64,000 nucleotides of DNA from Agromyces mediolanus. Its GTDB lineage: Bacteria > Actinomycetota > Actinomycetes > Actinomycetales > Microbacteriaceae. The position numbers and the translations under genes were made by a program. Below the pieces are notes generated by a model. The model was not told the origin of the DNA and searched no databases. It saw nothing but the letters and a program-made list of their open reading frames with translations. The DNA lies in assembly GCF_023715325.1 (NCBI RefSeq), contig NZ_JAMBNX010000014.1:1-64000 (forward strand). Reading direction: 5' to 3'. Positions within the stretch are counted from its first letter, which is position 1. Every line of letters begins with the position of its first letter. Below, in pieces: positions 1-8,222 of this stretch.

Positions 1-72
1 GCTCCGCCCCGCCCCCTCCGCCCGCCGCGCCCCGCCCGCCCCCGCCCGCCCCCGCTCGCGCCCGCGGCATCG

Positions 73-140
73 CGAGGGGGTCGGATTCCGACATCCGCGT
101 CGGCCCTCCGCAGCATCCCTGTCGGAATACGACCCTCTCG
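73..140. repeat. Family B 68-bp inverted repeat, copy 1
   Basis: Two 20-bp arms (73-92 and 121-140) enclose a 28-bp centre. The left arm begins CGAGGGGGTCG and the right arm ends CGACCCTCTCG; they pair with two mismatches. Copies of exactly the same total length lie at 25079-25146 and 58314-58381. No reading frame runs through it. The flanks (1-60 and 141-180) are low-complexity GC-rich sequence. Confidence 0.85.
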
Positions 141-198
141 GCGGGCGCGCGGGCGCGCGGGCGCGCGGGCGCCGGCGCGCGATCGCTAGCATGACGGC

Positions 199-1713
199 AT
201 GGGGGCGACGACGGCGACCGGGGGCAGGCGGCTCTCCGTCAACGCGCTCCTCGACGGCGCGGTCTTCATCTACGCGGGCGTCGCGGCGATCTGGCTCGCC
301 TGGCTCGTGCTCAGTCAGTCCTTCGAGTTCGGCTGGTTCGGCATCCTGTTCTTCGTCGCGTTCTGGCTGCTGCTCGCCTACCTCGTGCTGCCGCGGCTGC
401 ACCGCATCCTCACGACGATCTACGTCCCCGACTACTTCATCGGCCGGGCGCGCACGAGCGACGGCCTGCTCGGCGACCCCGTGAACCTCGCGCTGCTCGG
501 CGAGGAGGGCGCCATCCACGAGGCGATGCGCCGGGCGGGGTGGACCCGCGCCGACGACGTCGACGCGGCATCCAGCTGGCGCATCATCCTCTCGACGATC
601 ACCCGCCGCAGCTACGACGAGGCGCCGGTGAGTCCGCTCTTCCTCTTCGGGCGGATGCAGGACTTCGCCTACCAGCAGGAGGTGGAGGGCAACCCGGCGA
701 AACGGCACCACGTGCGCTTCTGGCGGGCGCCGGAAGGCTGGCTGCTGCCGGGCGGGCGCCGCGTCGACTGGCTGGCGGCCGGCACCTTCGACCGGGCCGT
801 CGGTTTCTCGCTGTTCACCCTGCAGATCACGCACAAGATCGACGCCGACACGGATGTCGAGCGCGATCACATCGTGCGCACGGTGGTCGGGTCCGGGGTG
901 CCGGCGGCGGTCGACGTCATCCGCGACTTCTCCACCGGCTACCACTCCCGCAACGGCGGCGGTGACACGATCACCACTGACGGCGATCTCCCGGTGCTCG
1001 CCCTCGGCTCCGCGGTCGGACGGGCGAGGGATGCCTCGGCCGGGGCCGTCCCGTCGGTGACGCCGGCGGGGGCGGATGCGGCATCCGCGTCGATCCTCGC
1101 GGACGCCGAGCCGGGCGGGCCGGCCGACCGCCTCGGGGCCGACCACGTCGGGGCCGACCGCCTCGGGGCCGACCACGTCGGGGCCGACCATCTCGGGGCG
1201 GCGAAACGCGCCGCGTTCGAACCGTTCACCCGCCTCGCCGAGCGTGACGCCGAGCGGGCCGCGCTCGCACGGGTGCACCGCCGCCCGGCCGCGACCTCGC
1301 TCGGGGCGCTGCTCATCGTGGTCCGCGTGCTGCTCGGCGTGATCTGGCTGATCGGCCTGTACGTGCAGTGGCCGACGGTCGTGCGCGAGCTCGACCTCGT
1401 GGCCGACGGCGTCACGGAGGGGGAGGTGTCGGCGTTCGTGCTCGGCTCGATCCTCGTCGTCGGCGCGGTCGTACTGCTCGCCGAGCTGGTGTTCGCGTGG
1501 CTCGTGTTCCGCGGCAGCAACTGGGCCCGCATCACGGTGATGATCGTCGCGATCCTCAGCACGTTCGTGTCGGCCGTCGACTACTTCGGCGGCGGCCCGG
1601 AGATCACGATCCGCACGACGCTGCTGACGCTCGCCGTCGACATCCTGGTGCTGCTCGCGCTCTCGAGCCGCTCGGCCCGCGCCTACGCCCGCCGGCACGC
1701 TCCCGCCCCCTGA
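199..1713 (+). CDS. LssY C-terminal domain membrane protein
   Basis: A 504-residue membrane protein of the LssY_C family; the substrate is not known. Two hydrophobic segments lie at about residues 16-38 and 44-65. The family's conserved block follows, including FGRMQDFAYQQ and RHHVRFWR (about 149-177). Four further membrane segments lie between about 365 and 490. The polar linker holds five 5-residue repeats (ADRLG/ADHVG, residues 309-333) encoded by a 15-bp tandem repeat. The start at 199 is chosen over the ATG at 191 because a TAGCAT -10 box at 187-192 ends 6 nt upstream and no Shine-Dalgarno is visible, which fits a leaderless mRNA. The gene is convergent with the siderophore operon. Confidence 0.8.
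   Translation: MGATTATGGRRLSVNALLDGAVFIYAGVAAIWLAWLVLSQSFEFGWFGILFFVAFWLLLAYLVLPRLHRILTTIYVPDYFIGRARTSDGLLGDPVNLALLGEEGAIHEAMRRAGWTRADDVDAASSWRIILSTITRRSYDEAPVSPLFLFGRMQDFAYQQEVEGNPAKRHHVRFWRAPEGWLLPGGRRVDWLAAGTFDRAVGFSLFTLQITHKIDADTDVERDHIVRTVVGSGVPAAVDVIRDFSTGYHSRNGGGDTITTDGDLPVLALGSAVGRARDASAGAVPSVTPAGADAASASILADAEPGGPADRLGADHVGADRLGADHVGADHLGAAKRAAFEPFTRLAERDAERAALARVHRRPAATSLGALLIVVRVLLGVIWLIGLYVQWPTVVRELDLVADGVTEGEVSAFVLGSILVVGAVVLLAELVFAWLVFRGSNWARITVMIVAILSTFVSAVDYFGGGPEITIRTTLLTLAVDILVLLALSSRSARAYARRHAPAP
1123..1197 (+). repeat. 15-bp tandem repeat (5 copies) inside the LssY-type gene
   Basis: Five units of GCCGACCGCCTCGGG or GCCGACCACGTCGGG stand in register with the codons and alternate ADRLG and ADHVG. 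The repeat lies in the linker between the LssY_C block and the C-terminal membrane segments. Confidence 0.9.
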
Positions 1714-1720
1714 CCCTCCT

Positions 1721-1817
1721 CACACAACTCAGGAACATGTGGCAGTTATGCCGGGCGAGGATTCTCGGATCCCGCGGCCCGGCGCGGATCTCGCGCGGGG
1801 CGTTCCTGAGTTGTGTG
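1721..1817 (+). repeat. Family A inverted-repeat element, copy 1
   Basis: Perfect 16-bp arms (CACACAACTCAGGAAC at 1721-1736 and its complement at 1802-1817). The shared core from AACTCAGGAAC to GTTCCTGAGTT is 87 bp (1726-1812). The interior begins ATGTGGCAGTTATGCCGGG, which matches copy 2 read on the other strand. It fills the space between two convergent genes, so it could also act as a terminator, but it has no T tract. Confidence 0.85.
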
Positions 1818-1831
1818 AGAGGGGAGGGGGC

Positions 1832-2641
1832 TCAGTGCGGCGCGTGGTACTCGGCCTCGCCGCGGCGCCAGTAGCCCTTCACCACCACCTGCTCGGGCGA
1901 GAGGCCCCAGCGATCGAGCACGAGTGCGCGCCCGGGCTTCACGATCGCGTGCTCGGCGGCGACGAACGCGAACACCTCGCCGGCGGGCCGCTCGTCGGCG
2001 CCGAGCGCGTCGAGGGCGGCGATGAGCGCCGCACCCGGCGCGCGTCCGTCGCGGTGCACCCAGCGCAGCTCGGTGCCGGCGGGCGCCTCGAAGGCGGGCT
2101 GGTGCGCGGCGTCGGGCACTTCGACGAGCACGAGCCCGCGCGGCGTCGCGTCGCCCTCGCGGGAGAGTCGGGCGAGGAATCGACGGATGGCGGGCAGCGC
2201 CGTCTCGTCGCCCGCGAGCAGCCAGCCGTCGGGTTCGCCGGTGATCACCATCGAGCCGCGCGGGCCGCCGACGCCGATCACGGAGCCGATCGGGGCACGG
2301 TCGGCCCAGCGGCCGGCGATGCCGTGCTCGCCGTGCACGACGAACTCGATCTCGAGCACGCCCGCGTCGCCGTCCCAGGCGAGCGGGGTGTACTCCCGGC
2401 TCGGGCACTCGCGCAGTGCGTCCACGTCGGCGGCGGCCGCGACGTCGGAGGTGCCGTCGGCCGGCTGCGCGCCGGGGAAGAACAGGCGGAGGTGGTCGTC
2501 GCTGCCGAGCGAGTCGAAGCCGCGCAGCGCGTCGCCCTCGAGGCGCAGGCGCAGGTAGTGCGGCGCGAGCCGCTCGCGCGCGGTGAGCGTGACGGGGCGG
2601 AACACGAGGTCACGGGGCACGCGGTCGAGCGTGAAGGGCAT
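1832..2641 (-). CDS. Siderophore-interacting protein (ferric-siderophore reductase, SIP/ViuB family)
   Basis: Flavin-dependent, NAD(P)H-using reductase of the SIP family, expected to release iron from imported ferric siderophores in the cytoplasm. At 269 residues it has the usual family length. The N-terminal FAD-binding part includes the YLRLRLEGDAL and SREYTPLAWD motifs. The C-terminal pyridine-nucleotide part includes GWLLAGDETALPAIRRFL, and the tail VVKGYWRRG is typical. The ATG at 2641 has a good Shine-Dalgarno (GAAAGGA). It is the last gene of the siderophore operon, 40 bp after the ATPase, and family A elements lie on both sides of it in opposite orientation. Confidence 0.93.
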   Translation of the reverse strand: MPFTLDRVPRDLVFRPVTLTARERLAPHYLRLRLEGDALRGFDSLGSDDHLRLFFPGAQPADGTSDVAAAADVDALRECPSREYTPLAWDGDAGVLEIEFVVHGEHGIAGRWADRAPIGSVIGVGGPRGSMVITGEPDGWLLAGDETALPAIRRFLARLSREGDATPRGLVLVEVPDAAHQPAFEAPAGTELRWVHRDGRAPGAALIAALDALGADERPAGEVFAFVAAEHAIVKPGRALVLDRWGLSPEQVVVKGYWRRGEAEYHAPH

Positions 2642-2675
2642 TGCGGGTCCTTTCGGGGTGGCGCGGATGGCGGTT

Positions 2676-2770
2676 CAGAACTCAGGAACGGATGCCTCGG
2701 CCGCCGCGTGATTCCGCGGCATCCCGAATTCCTCGCCCGGCATAACTGCCAGATGTTCCTGAGTTGTGGG
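2676..2770 (-). repeat. Family A inverted-repeat element, copy 2
   Basis: Core 2679-2765 is exactly 87 bp, bounded by AACTCAGGAAC and GTTCCTGAGTT. Read on the minus strand, its first half matches copy 1 almost base for base (ATCTGGCAGTTATGCCGGG). It overlaps the 3' end of the upstream ATPase gene, which uses the TGA inside the GTTCCTGAGTT arm as its stop codon. Confidence 0.85.
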
Positions 2771-3533
2771 AGGCGGGGCGGTAGTAGACGGCGAGGCGCT
2801 GCCCACCGTGCTCCACGACCTCGACGGGGGTGTCGAACACGGCGGAGAGCACCTCGGGCCGCATGATCTCCTCCGGCGTCCCCGAGGCGACGACCCGGCC
2901 CTCGGCGAGGGCGATGATCCGGTCAGCGTAGGCCGAGGCGAAGTTCACGTCGTGCACGACGAGCACGATCGTCTTGCCGAGCTCGTCGGCGGCGTCGCGC
3001 AGCCGCTGCATCATCGCGGCTGCGTGCCGCATGTCGAGCGCCGCGAGCGGCTCGTCGAGCAGCACCACCTCGGTGTCCTGCGCGAGCACCATCGCCACGA
3101 AGGCGCGCTGGCGCTGCCCGCCGGAGAGCTCGTCGAGGAAGCGCTCCTCGAAGCCCTCGAGGTCGAGGAAGGCGAGCGCCCGGTCGACGGCTTCCCGGTC
3201 GGCGGCGGTCAGCCGGCCCTGCGAGTGCGGGAAGCGTCCGAACGACACGAGCTGGCGCACCGTGAGCCGGGCGACGAAGTGGTTCTCCTGCTTCAGGATC
3301 GAGACGACCTTGGCGAGCTCGCGGGGCTTCGCCGTCACGACGTCGAGGCCGCCGACCCGCACCCGTCCGCTGTCGGGGTCGAGCAGACGCCCGACGATCG
3401 TGAGCAGCGTCGACTTCCCGGCGCCGTTCGGGCCGACGAGCGCGGTGATCCCGCCCTCGGCGATCTCGAGGTCGACGGGCCCGAGCGCGCGGGTCGCCCG
3501 GTAGTGCTTGTCGACCGCTTCGATGGTGATCAA
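2682..3533 (-). CDS. Ferric-siderophore ABC transporter ATP-binding protein (FecE-like)
   Basis: A 283-residue ATPase that powers the FecCD-type siderophore importer. Walker A GPNGAGKST is at residues 34-42, the ABC signature is LSGGQRQR, and Walker B is VVLLDEP followed by a D-loop LAALD. The start is a TTG at 3531-3533 that overlaps the permease stop as TTGA, so translation is probably coupled. The family normally ends soon after RLAVYYRP; here about 30 more residues (serine-, glycine- and arginine-rich) are read from the family A repeat, which also provides the stop codon. The extra tail is therefore probably not functional. Confidence 0.93.
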   Translation of the reverse strand: MITIEAVDKHYRATRALGPVDLEIAEGGITALVGPNGAGKSTLLTIVGRLLDPDSGRVRVGGLDVVTAKPRELAKVVSILKQENHFVARLTVRQLVSFGRFPHSQGRLTAADREAVDRALAFLDLEGFEERFLDELSGGQRQRAFVAMVLAQDTEVVLLDEPLAALDMRHAAAMMQRLRDAADELGKTIVLVVHDVNFASAYADRIIALAEGRVVASGTPEEIMRPEVLSAVFDTPVEVVEHGGQRLAVYYRPASHNSGTSGSYAGRGIRDAAESRGGRGIRS

Positions 3534-4552
3534 CGCAGCCCCTTCCTGAGGATGACGACGAGGAACGCGAGCCCGCCGACGAACTCGATGACGATGCTGA
3601 CGAGCCCGGCGGCGGCGAAGACGTGCTGCATCACGAAGTAGGCGCCGAGCAGGGTCGCGAGCCCGAGCAGCACGGCGACCGGCAGGACGTGGCCGTGCCG
3701 GTCGGAGGAGACGAACTGGTAGCTCATGATCGCGACCAGGAAACCGAAGAACGTCATCGGCCCGACCATGGTCGTCGACACGGAGACGAGCACGGCGACG
3801 ACGACGAGCAGCACCACGATCTCGCGGCGGTAGCGCAGGCCGAGGCTGGTCGCGGCATCCCGCCCGAGCGCGATGACGTCGAGCGCCGCGCGCCGCCGCC
3901 AGGCCCACACCGCGATCGCCGCGACGACGAGGGCCGCCCACGGCAGCACCTCGGGGTTGCCGCGGCCGATGCTGCCGTAGAGCCGGGCGGAGAGCACGTC
4001 GAACTCGCTCGGCGTGAGCATCCGCTGCATGAACGTCGACACCGAGCCGAAGCCGACCCCGAGCACGACGCCGACGAGCAGCAGCACGTGCAGGTTCGCG
4101 CGCCTGCCCGAGAACAGCCAGCCGTACAGCAGCGTCGCGAAGAGCACCATGAGCGCGCTCTGCGCGACGATCTTGCCGACGCCCTCGACCTGCGTCGCCG
4201 CCATCCCGAACACGAAGACGAGCGCGGTCTGCAGCAGCGTGTAGAGCGCGTCGAAGCCGAGGATCGACGGCGTCAGGATGCGGTTCCCGGTCGCCGTGTG
4301 GAACAGCACCGTCGCGAGGGCCTGCGCGGCGGCGACGAGTGCGATCGTCGCGACGGCGACCGAGCGGCTCTGCACGATCACCCAGAAGCCGGGCTGATCG
4401 GCGGGCACCGGGTTGCCCCAGACGAGCAGGCCGACGGCGAAGAGGGCGGCGGCGGCACCGGCGACGATCGCGGCGAGCGGGACGCGCCGTTCGCGCGGGC
4501 GGCGCGCCGCCGAGGGAGCGGCGGGCCGGGCGGATGCCTCGACGGCGCTCAA
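3530..4552 (-). CDS. Iron-siderophore ABC transporter permease (FecCD family), second subunit
   Basis: A 340-residue integral membrane permease of the FecCD family with about nine or ten hydrophobic helices. Family motifs visible include SILGFDALYTLLQ, the cytoplasmic coupling segment SLGLRYRRE and the loop MTFFGFLVAIMSYQF. The start is a TTG at 4550-4552 overlapping the stop of the first permease gene as TTGA. Stop and next start also overlap as TTGA, so the three transporter genes are translated as a chain. It should form a heterodimer with the permease encoded at 4549-5487. Confidence 0.92.
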   Translation of the reverse strand: MSAVEASARPAAPSAARRPRERRVPLAAIVAGAAAALFAVGLLVWGNPVPADQPGFWVIVQSRSVAVATIALVAAAQALATVLFHTATGNRILTPSILGFDALYTLLQTALVFVFGMAATQVEGVGKIVAQSALMVLFATLLYGWLFSGRRANLHVLLLVGVVLGVGFGSVSTFMQRMLTPSEFDVLSARLYGSIGRGNPEVLPWAALVVAAIAVWAWRRRAALDVIALGRDAATSLGLRYRREIVVLLVVVAVLVSVSTTMVGPMTFFGFLVAIMSYQFVSSDRHGHVLPVAVLLGLATLLGAYFVMQHVFAAAGLVSIVIEFVGGLAFLVVILRKGLR

Positions 4553-5487
4553 GAGCGCACCGCCCGCTGCCGGAGGAGCAGGGCGATGAACACCGCGCTG
4601 CCGACGATCCCGAGCACCATCGACACGGGCACCTCGAACGGCATCCGCACGGTGCGCCCGACGAGGTCGCAGGCGGTGACGAGCACGACGCCGCCGACGC
4701 ACACCCAGGGCAGGTTCGAGCGCAGGTCGTCGCCGCGGACGAGTGACACGATGTTCGGCACCACGAGCCCGAGGAACGGCAGGAAGCCGACGACGACGAC
4801 GGTTACGCCGGTGGCGACGGCGACGAGGCTGGTACCGAGCAGCACGACGGCCTCGTAGCGGACGCCGACGGTGGTCGCGACGTCGCGACCGAGTCCGGCG
4901 ACCGTGAGCCGGTCGGCGACGACGAAGACGAGGATGGTGACGATCGCGACCGCCCAGAGCACCTCGTAGCGGCCGCGGACGACGCTCGTGAAGCTGCCCA
5001 TGAACCAGGTGCCGAGCAGCTGCAGCGCGTTGTTCGTCGCGGCGAGGTAGGTGGTGACGGCGCTCACGACGGCGCCGAGCATGATGCCGATGAGCGGCAC
5101 CACGAGGGTCGAGCGGAGTGCGATGCGGCGGAGCACCGCGAGGAAGACGAGGGTGCCGGCGAAGGCCGCGAGCGAGGCGACGAGCATCTGCACGGGCAGC
5201 GGGGCGGTCGGCACGAGGAGAAGGGTGACGAGCAGGCCGAGGGCGGCCCACTCGGTGGTGCCGGAGGTGGTGGCGTCGACGAAGCGGTTCTGGGTGAGCA
5301 TCTGCATGACGAGGCCGCTGACGGCCATCGCGCAGCCGGCGAGCACGAGCGCGATCGTGCGGGGGACGCGGGTGATCCAGAGCATCTCGCTCCCGCCCTC
5401 GGCCCCGACCACGTCGTAGACGCCGACGAAGAGGGAGGCGGCGAGCAGGGCGATCGCGAGGGCGATCGCCGCGGGCAGGGCGAGCAC
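4549..5487 (-). CDS. Iron-siderophore ABC transporter permease (FecCD family), first subunit
   Basis: A FecCD-family permease, 312 residues from the GTG at 5487. Motifs include RVPRTIALVLAGCAMAVSGLVMQMLTQN and the coupling and channel motifs GLGRDVATTVGVRYEA and VGFLPFLGLVVPNIV. The GTG has no clear Shine-Dalgarno. The reading frame is open back to a CTG that overlaps the upstream stop codon as CTGA (near 5570), giving 28 more residues. The two downstream genes start with TTGA overlaps, so a CTG start cannot be dismissed. Partner of the 3530-4552 permease. Confidence 0.9.
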   Translation of the reverse strand: MLALPAAIALAIALLAASLFVGVYDVVGAEGGSEMLWITRVPRTIALVLAGCAMAVSGLVMQMLTQNRFVDATTSGTTEWAALGLLVTLLLVPTAPLPVQMLVASLAAFAGTLVFLAVLRRIALRSTLVVPLIGIMLGAVVSAVTTYLAATNNALQLLGTWFMGSFTSVVRGRYEVLWAVAIVTILVFVVADRLTVAGLGRDVATTVGVRYEAVVLLGTSLVAVATGVTVVVVGFLPFLGLVVPNIVSLVRGDDLRSNLPWVCVGGVVLVTACDLVGRTVRMPFEVPVSMVLGIVGSAVFIALLLRQRAVRS

Positions 5488-5567
5488 GCGGAGGCGGGCG
5501 CCGCGACCGGCGCGCGCCTCCGGCCGGGCGGCGGGGTCTGCCGCCCGGGCGTGGGACGTGTCGAGGC

Positions 5568-6554
5568 TCAGGATGCCGCCCCGAACGCCTTCGCGAGCTG
5601 CTCGTAGACCCCGGTGTAGGTCTGGATGTCCTCGCGGAGGTAGAACGCCGGGTCGACGTAGACGACCTGCCCGTGCTTCACGGCGGTGACGTTCGCGAGC
5701 GCCTCCGAGCCCTCGATGAGCTGCTTGGCGGGGACGTAGCCCTCGGCGTCGGTCATGGCGCCTTCGCGGTCGATCACGACGATCCAGTCGGGGTTCGCGG
5801 CGGCGATCGCCTCGACGCTGATGTCGTCGCCGTGCGAGACGTCGTCGGCGGCCTGTTCGATGCCGGGCTTCAGCCCGAGCGCGGGGTAGAGCATGCCGAG
5901 ACCGCGGCCGGTGACCGGCGCGATGTAGGAGATCTCGCCGCCGGAGGTCATCAGGCTGACGACGGTCGAGCTGCCGTCGTAGGCCTGCTCGGCGTCGGCG
6001 ACGGACTGCTCGAAGTCGGCGACGATCTTCGCCGCCTCCTCTTCGCGGTCGAAGATCTGGCCGAGGATCTCGACCTGGCGCACGAGCTCGGCGGCGGGGT
6101 CCTCGCCCTCGCGCGGCGCGATCTCGATGACGGCCGCGTCGGGGTTCTGGCTCACGATCTGGTCGTACGACTCGGCGAAGCGGTAGCCGCCGATGACGAG
6201 GTCGGGCTGCGCGGCGACGATCGACTCGAGGTTCGGCTCGAAGTGGGCGCCCACGTCGAGCACCGCCTCGTCATCGGTGTACTCGGGCCAGATGTCGGTG
6301 CCCATGACGCCCTTGGGCGCCGCAGCGAGCGGGATGTCCCAGGCGGACAGGGTCTCGAAGACGTGGTTGTCGAGGGCGACGACGCGCTTCGGGTTCACGG
6401 GGACCTCGACCTCGCCGTGATTGTCCTCGATCGTGACCGAGGTGGCGGCCGGGGTGCTCGGTTCGGCCTCGGCCGTACCGCTCGCGCAGCCGGCGAGGAG
6501 GAGGCTCGCGGCGGCGAGCGCCCCGGCGGCGATGATCGACTGGCGTCTGGGCAT
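5568..6554 (-). CDS. Siderophore-binding lipoprotein of the ABC importer (FecB/FepB type)
   Basis: Extracellular solute-binding protein for ferric siderophores, anchored as a lipoprotein. From the ATG at 6554 it starts MPRRQSIIAAGALAAASL and reaches the lipobox LLAGC with Cys23. The mature part has the periplasmic-binding-protein-2 pattern (PKRVVALDNHVFETLSAWDI, QPDLVIGGYRF, NPDWIVVIDR). A TTG 30 nt upstream is in frame, but the ATG has GGGGA placed better. First gene of the operon; an IdeR-type iron box covers its promoter at 6612-6630. Confidence 0.94.
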   Translation of the reverse strand: MPRRQSIIAAGALAAASLLLAGCASGTAEAEPSTPAATSVTIEDNHGEVEVPVNPKRVVALDNHVFETLSAWDIPLAAAPKGVMGTDIWPEYTDDEAVLDVGAHFEPNLESIVAAQPDLVIGGYRFAESYDQIVSQNPDAAVIEIAPREGEDPAAELVRQVEILGQIFDREEEAAKIVADFEQSVADAEQAYDGSSTVVSLMTSGGEISYIAPVTGRGLGMLYPALGLKPGIEQAADDVSHGDDISVEAIAAANPDWIVVIDREGAMTDAEGYVPAKQLIEGSEALANVTAVKHGQVVYVDPAFYLREDIQTYTGVYEQLAKAFGAAS

Positions 6555-6611
6555 GCGGAAATCCCCGTTCGTAGGAGTGTGCAAGGAATGCCGACCCCTC
6601 GTCGCGTCGAC

Positions 6612-6648
6612 TAAGGTGAGGCTAACCTCAATCGACAGCGAATTTCAA
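6612..6648 (-). promoter_or_regulatory. Promoter with IdeR/DtxR iron box for the siderophore operon
   Basis: The 19-bp palindrome at 6612-6630 (TAAGGTGAGGCTAACCTCA on the plus strand) matches the known IdeR/DtxR consensus TTAGGTTAGGCTAACCTAA at 16 of 19 positions by eye. On the minus strand a TTGAAA -35 (6643-6648) and a TAGCCT -10 (6619-6624) are 18 nt apart, so the box covers the -10. Iron-loaded IdeR bound here would block transcription of the five-gene operon. The -35 overlaps the end of trhO. Confidence 0.9.
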
Positions 6649-7538
6649 ACCCCGGCGTGCGCCCCGCAGGGGACCGCCGTGCACCCCTCGCAGACCACGG
6701 ACTGCTGCCGGCACGAGGCATCCGGGCAGTTCGCCGTGCGGTTCGTCGCGGTGCCGCAGCCCGCGCAGCGACCGATCACCTCGGCGTGATCGCTGAAGTC
6801 CACGGAGCCGCGCCCGTCGAAGACGTAGAGCGAGCCCTGCCACAGCCCGTCGTCGCCGAAGCGCTCGCCGTAGCGCACGATGCCGCCCTCGAGCTGATAC
6901 ACCTCGCCGAAGCCGCGGCTCGCCATCAGCCCCGACAGCACCTCGCAGCGGATGCCGCCCGTGCAATAGGTGACGACCGGGCGGCCCTTCAGATGGTCGA
7001 AGTCGCCGCGGTCGAGCAGCTCCACGAAGTCGCGCGTCGTCTCCGTGTCCGGCACGACCGCCCCGCGGAAGCGGCCGATCTCCGCCTCGAGCGCGTTGCG
7101 GCCGTCGAAGAAGACGACGTCGTCGCCACGTTCGGCCACGAGCTCGTGCAGCGCCTCGGGGTCGAGCCTGGTGCCGCCGCCGACCACGCCGGACTCGTCG
7201 ACGACGAGCTCGCCGGGCGCGCCGAACGAGACGATCTCGTCGCGCACCCGCACGCTGAGCTTCGGGAAGTCGAGGCTGCCGCCCGCCTCGTCGAGGCCCG
7301 TGCCCTCGCTCCACTTGAAGTCGATCTCGCGGAACGGCGCGTACTCGCGCGTCTTGCGCACGTAGCGCTTCAGCGCGCCGAGCTCACCGCCGAGCGTGCC
7401 GTTCAGTCCGTCGGCCGAGATCAGCAGTCGGCCGCGCAGCCCGAGCGACTCGGCGAGGTCGCGCTGCCAGAGGCGGATCGCCTCGGGATCGGCGATGGGG
7501 GTGAACACGTAGTACAGCAGGATCTTGGCGACGGCCAC
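6645..7538 (-). CDS. trhO: tRNA uridine(34) 5-hydroxylase TrhO (YceA, rhodanese domain)
   Basis: Oxygen-dependent enzyme known to hydroxylate wobble uridine 34 of tRNA. At 297 residues it has the family length. The N-terminal acylphosphatase-like domain contains [17 protein letters not shown] rhodanese domain follows, with the catalytic loop [12 protein letters not shown], and a Cys-rich C-terminal segment ([19 protein letters not shown]) is probably metal-binding. The start is a GTG at 7538. A TAGGAT -10 box (complement of 7545-7550) ends 6 nt upstream, so the mRNA is probably leaderless. Not obviously tied to its neighbours. Confidence 0.93.
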   Translation of the reverse strand: MAVAKILLYYVFTPIADPEAIRLWQRDLAESLGLRGRLLISADGLNGTLGGELGALKRYVRKTREYAPFREIDFKWSEGTGLDEAGGSLDFPKLSVRVRDEIVSFGAPGELVVDESGVVGGGTRLDPEALHELVAERGDDVVFFDGRNALEAEIGRFRGAVVPDTETTRDFVELLDRGDFDHLKGRPVVTYCTGGIRCEVLSGLMASRGFGEVYQLEGGIVRYGERFGDDGLWQGSLYVFDGRGSVDFSDHAEVIGRCAGCGTATNRTANCPDASCRQQSVVCEGCTAVPCGAHAGV

Positions 7539-7642
7539 CCCGAAATCCTACGTGGAGCCGCGACGTAGGCTGGGCGGAGGACCGGATGCCCGGGCCGCCG
7601 CGTGGATCGACGGATGGCCCGGCGAACGACGGAAGGACAGAG

Positions 7643-8203
7643 ATGTTCGATTTCGACCCCTACGAGCAGCTGCAGCGTCTGCGGCCGATGGGCTCCTTCG
7701 CCCTGACGAGCGACGACCTCGAGCCGGGCCGGCCGCTCGCCGAGGCGCAGCGCGGGGCCGGCCGCGGCGGGGGAGACGTCTCGCCGCAGCTCAGCTGGTC
7801 GGGCTTCCCGGCCGAGACGAAGAGCTTCGCCGTGACGTGCTTCGACGCCGACGCCCCGACGGGCTCCGGCTGGTGGCACTGGGCGGTCGCGAACATCCCC
7901 GCCTCGGTCACGAGCCTCGCCGCGGGGGCCGGGGCGCCCGACGCGCTCGCCACGGGCGCGCTGCCCGAGGGGGCGCTCGTGCTGCAGAACGAGAACCGCG
8001 AACCGCGGTACCGGGGATCCGGCCCGCCCGCCGGCAGCGGCGTGCACCGCTACTACTTCGCCGTGCACGCGCTCGACGTGGCGCACCTCGACCTCGACCC
8101 GGCCGTCGCGACGCCCGCCGTGCTCGGCTTCAACTGCTTCTTCCACGGGCTGGCCCGAGGCATCCTGATCGGCACCGACGTCAACCCCGCCGACGCCGAC
8201 TGA
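7643..8203 (+). CDS. YbhB/YbcL-family (PEBP, Raf kinase inhibitor-like) protein
   Basis: A cytosolic 186-residue protein with the phosphatidylethanolamine-binding protein fold; the cellular role in bacteria is unclear. Family motifs are the ligand-pocket segments FDADAPTGSGWWHWAVANIP and HRYYFAVHALDV. The ATG at 7643 is preceded by GGAAGGAC. A TAGGCT -10 at 7566-7571 predicts a leader of about 65 nt, unlike the leaderless genes around it. Confidence 0.9.
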   Translation: MFDFDPYEQLQRLRPMGSFALTSDDLEPGRPLAEAQRGAGRGGGDVSPQLSWSGFPAETKSFAVTCFDADAPTGSGWWHWAVANIPASVTSLAAGAGAPDALATGALPEGALVLQNENREPRYRGSGPPAGSGVHRYYFAVHALDVAHLDLDPAVATPAVLGFNCFFHGLARGILIGTDVNPADAD

Positions 8204-8222
8204 GCCGGTCCGGCCGGCCGGG

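Noticed and set aside
191..484. A 97-codon frame from the ATG at 191
   Set aside because: It is a Ser/Arg-rich shadow of the LssY-type gene in another frame; that gene's leaderless promoter fits the start at 199.
1721..2770. Composite transposon or IS flanked by inverted copies of family A around the SIP gene
   Set aside because: No transposase frame lies inside, no target-site duplication was found, and the SIP gene belongs to the siderophore operon, which it naturally completes.
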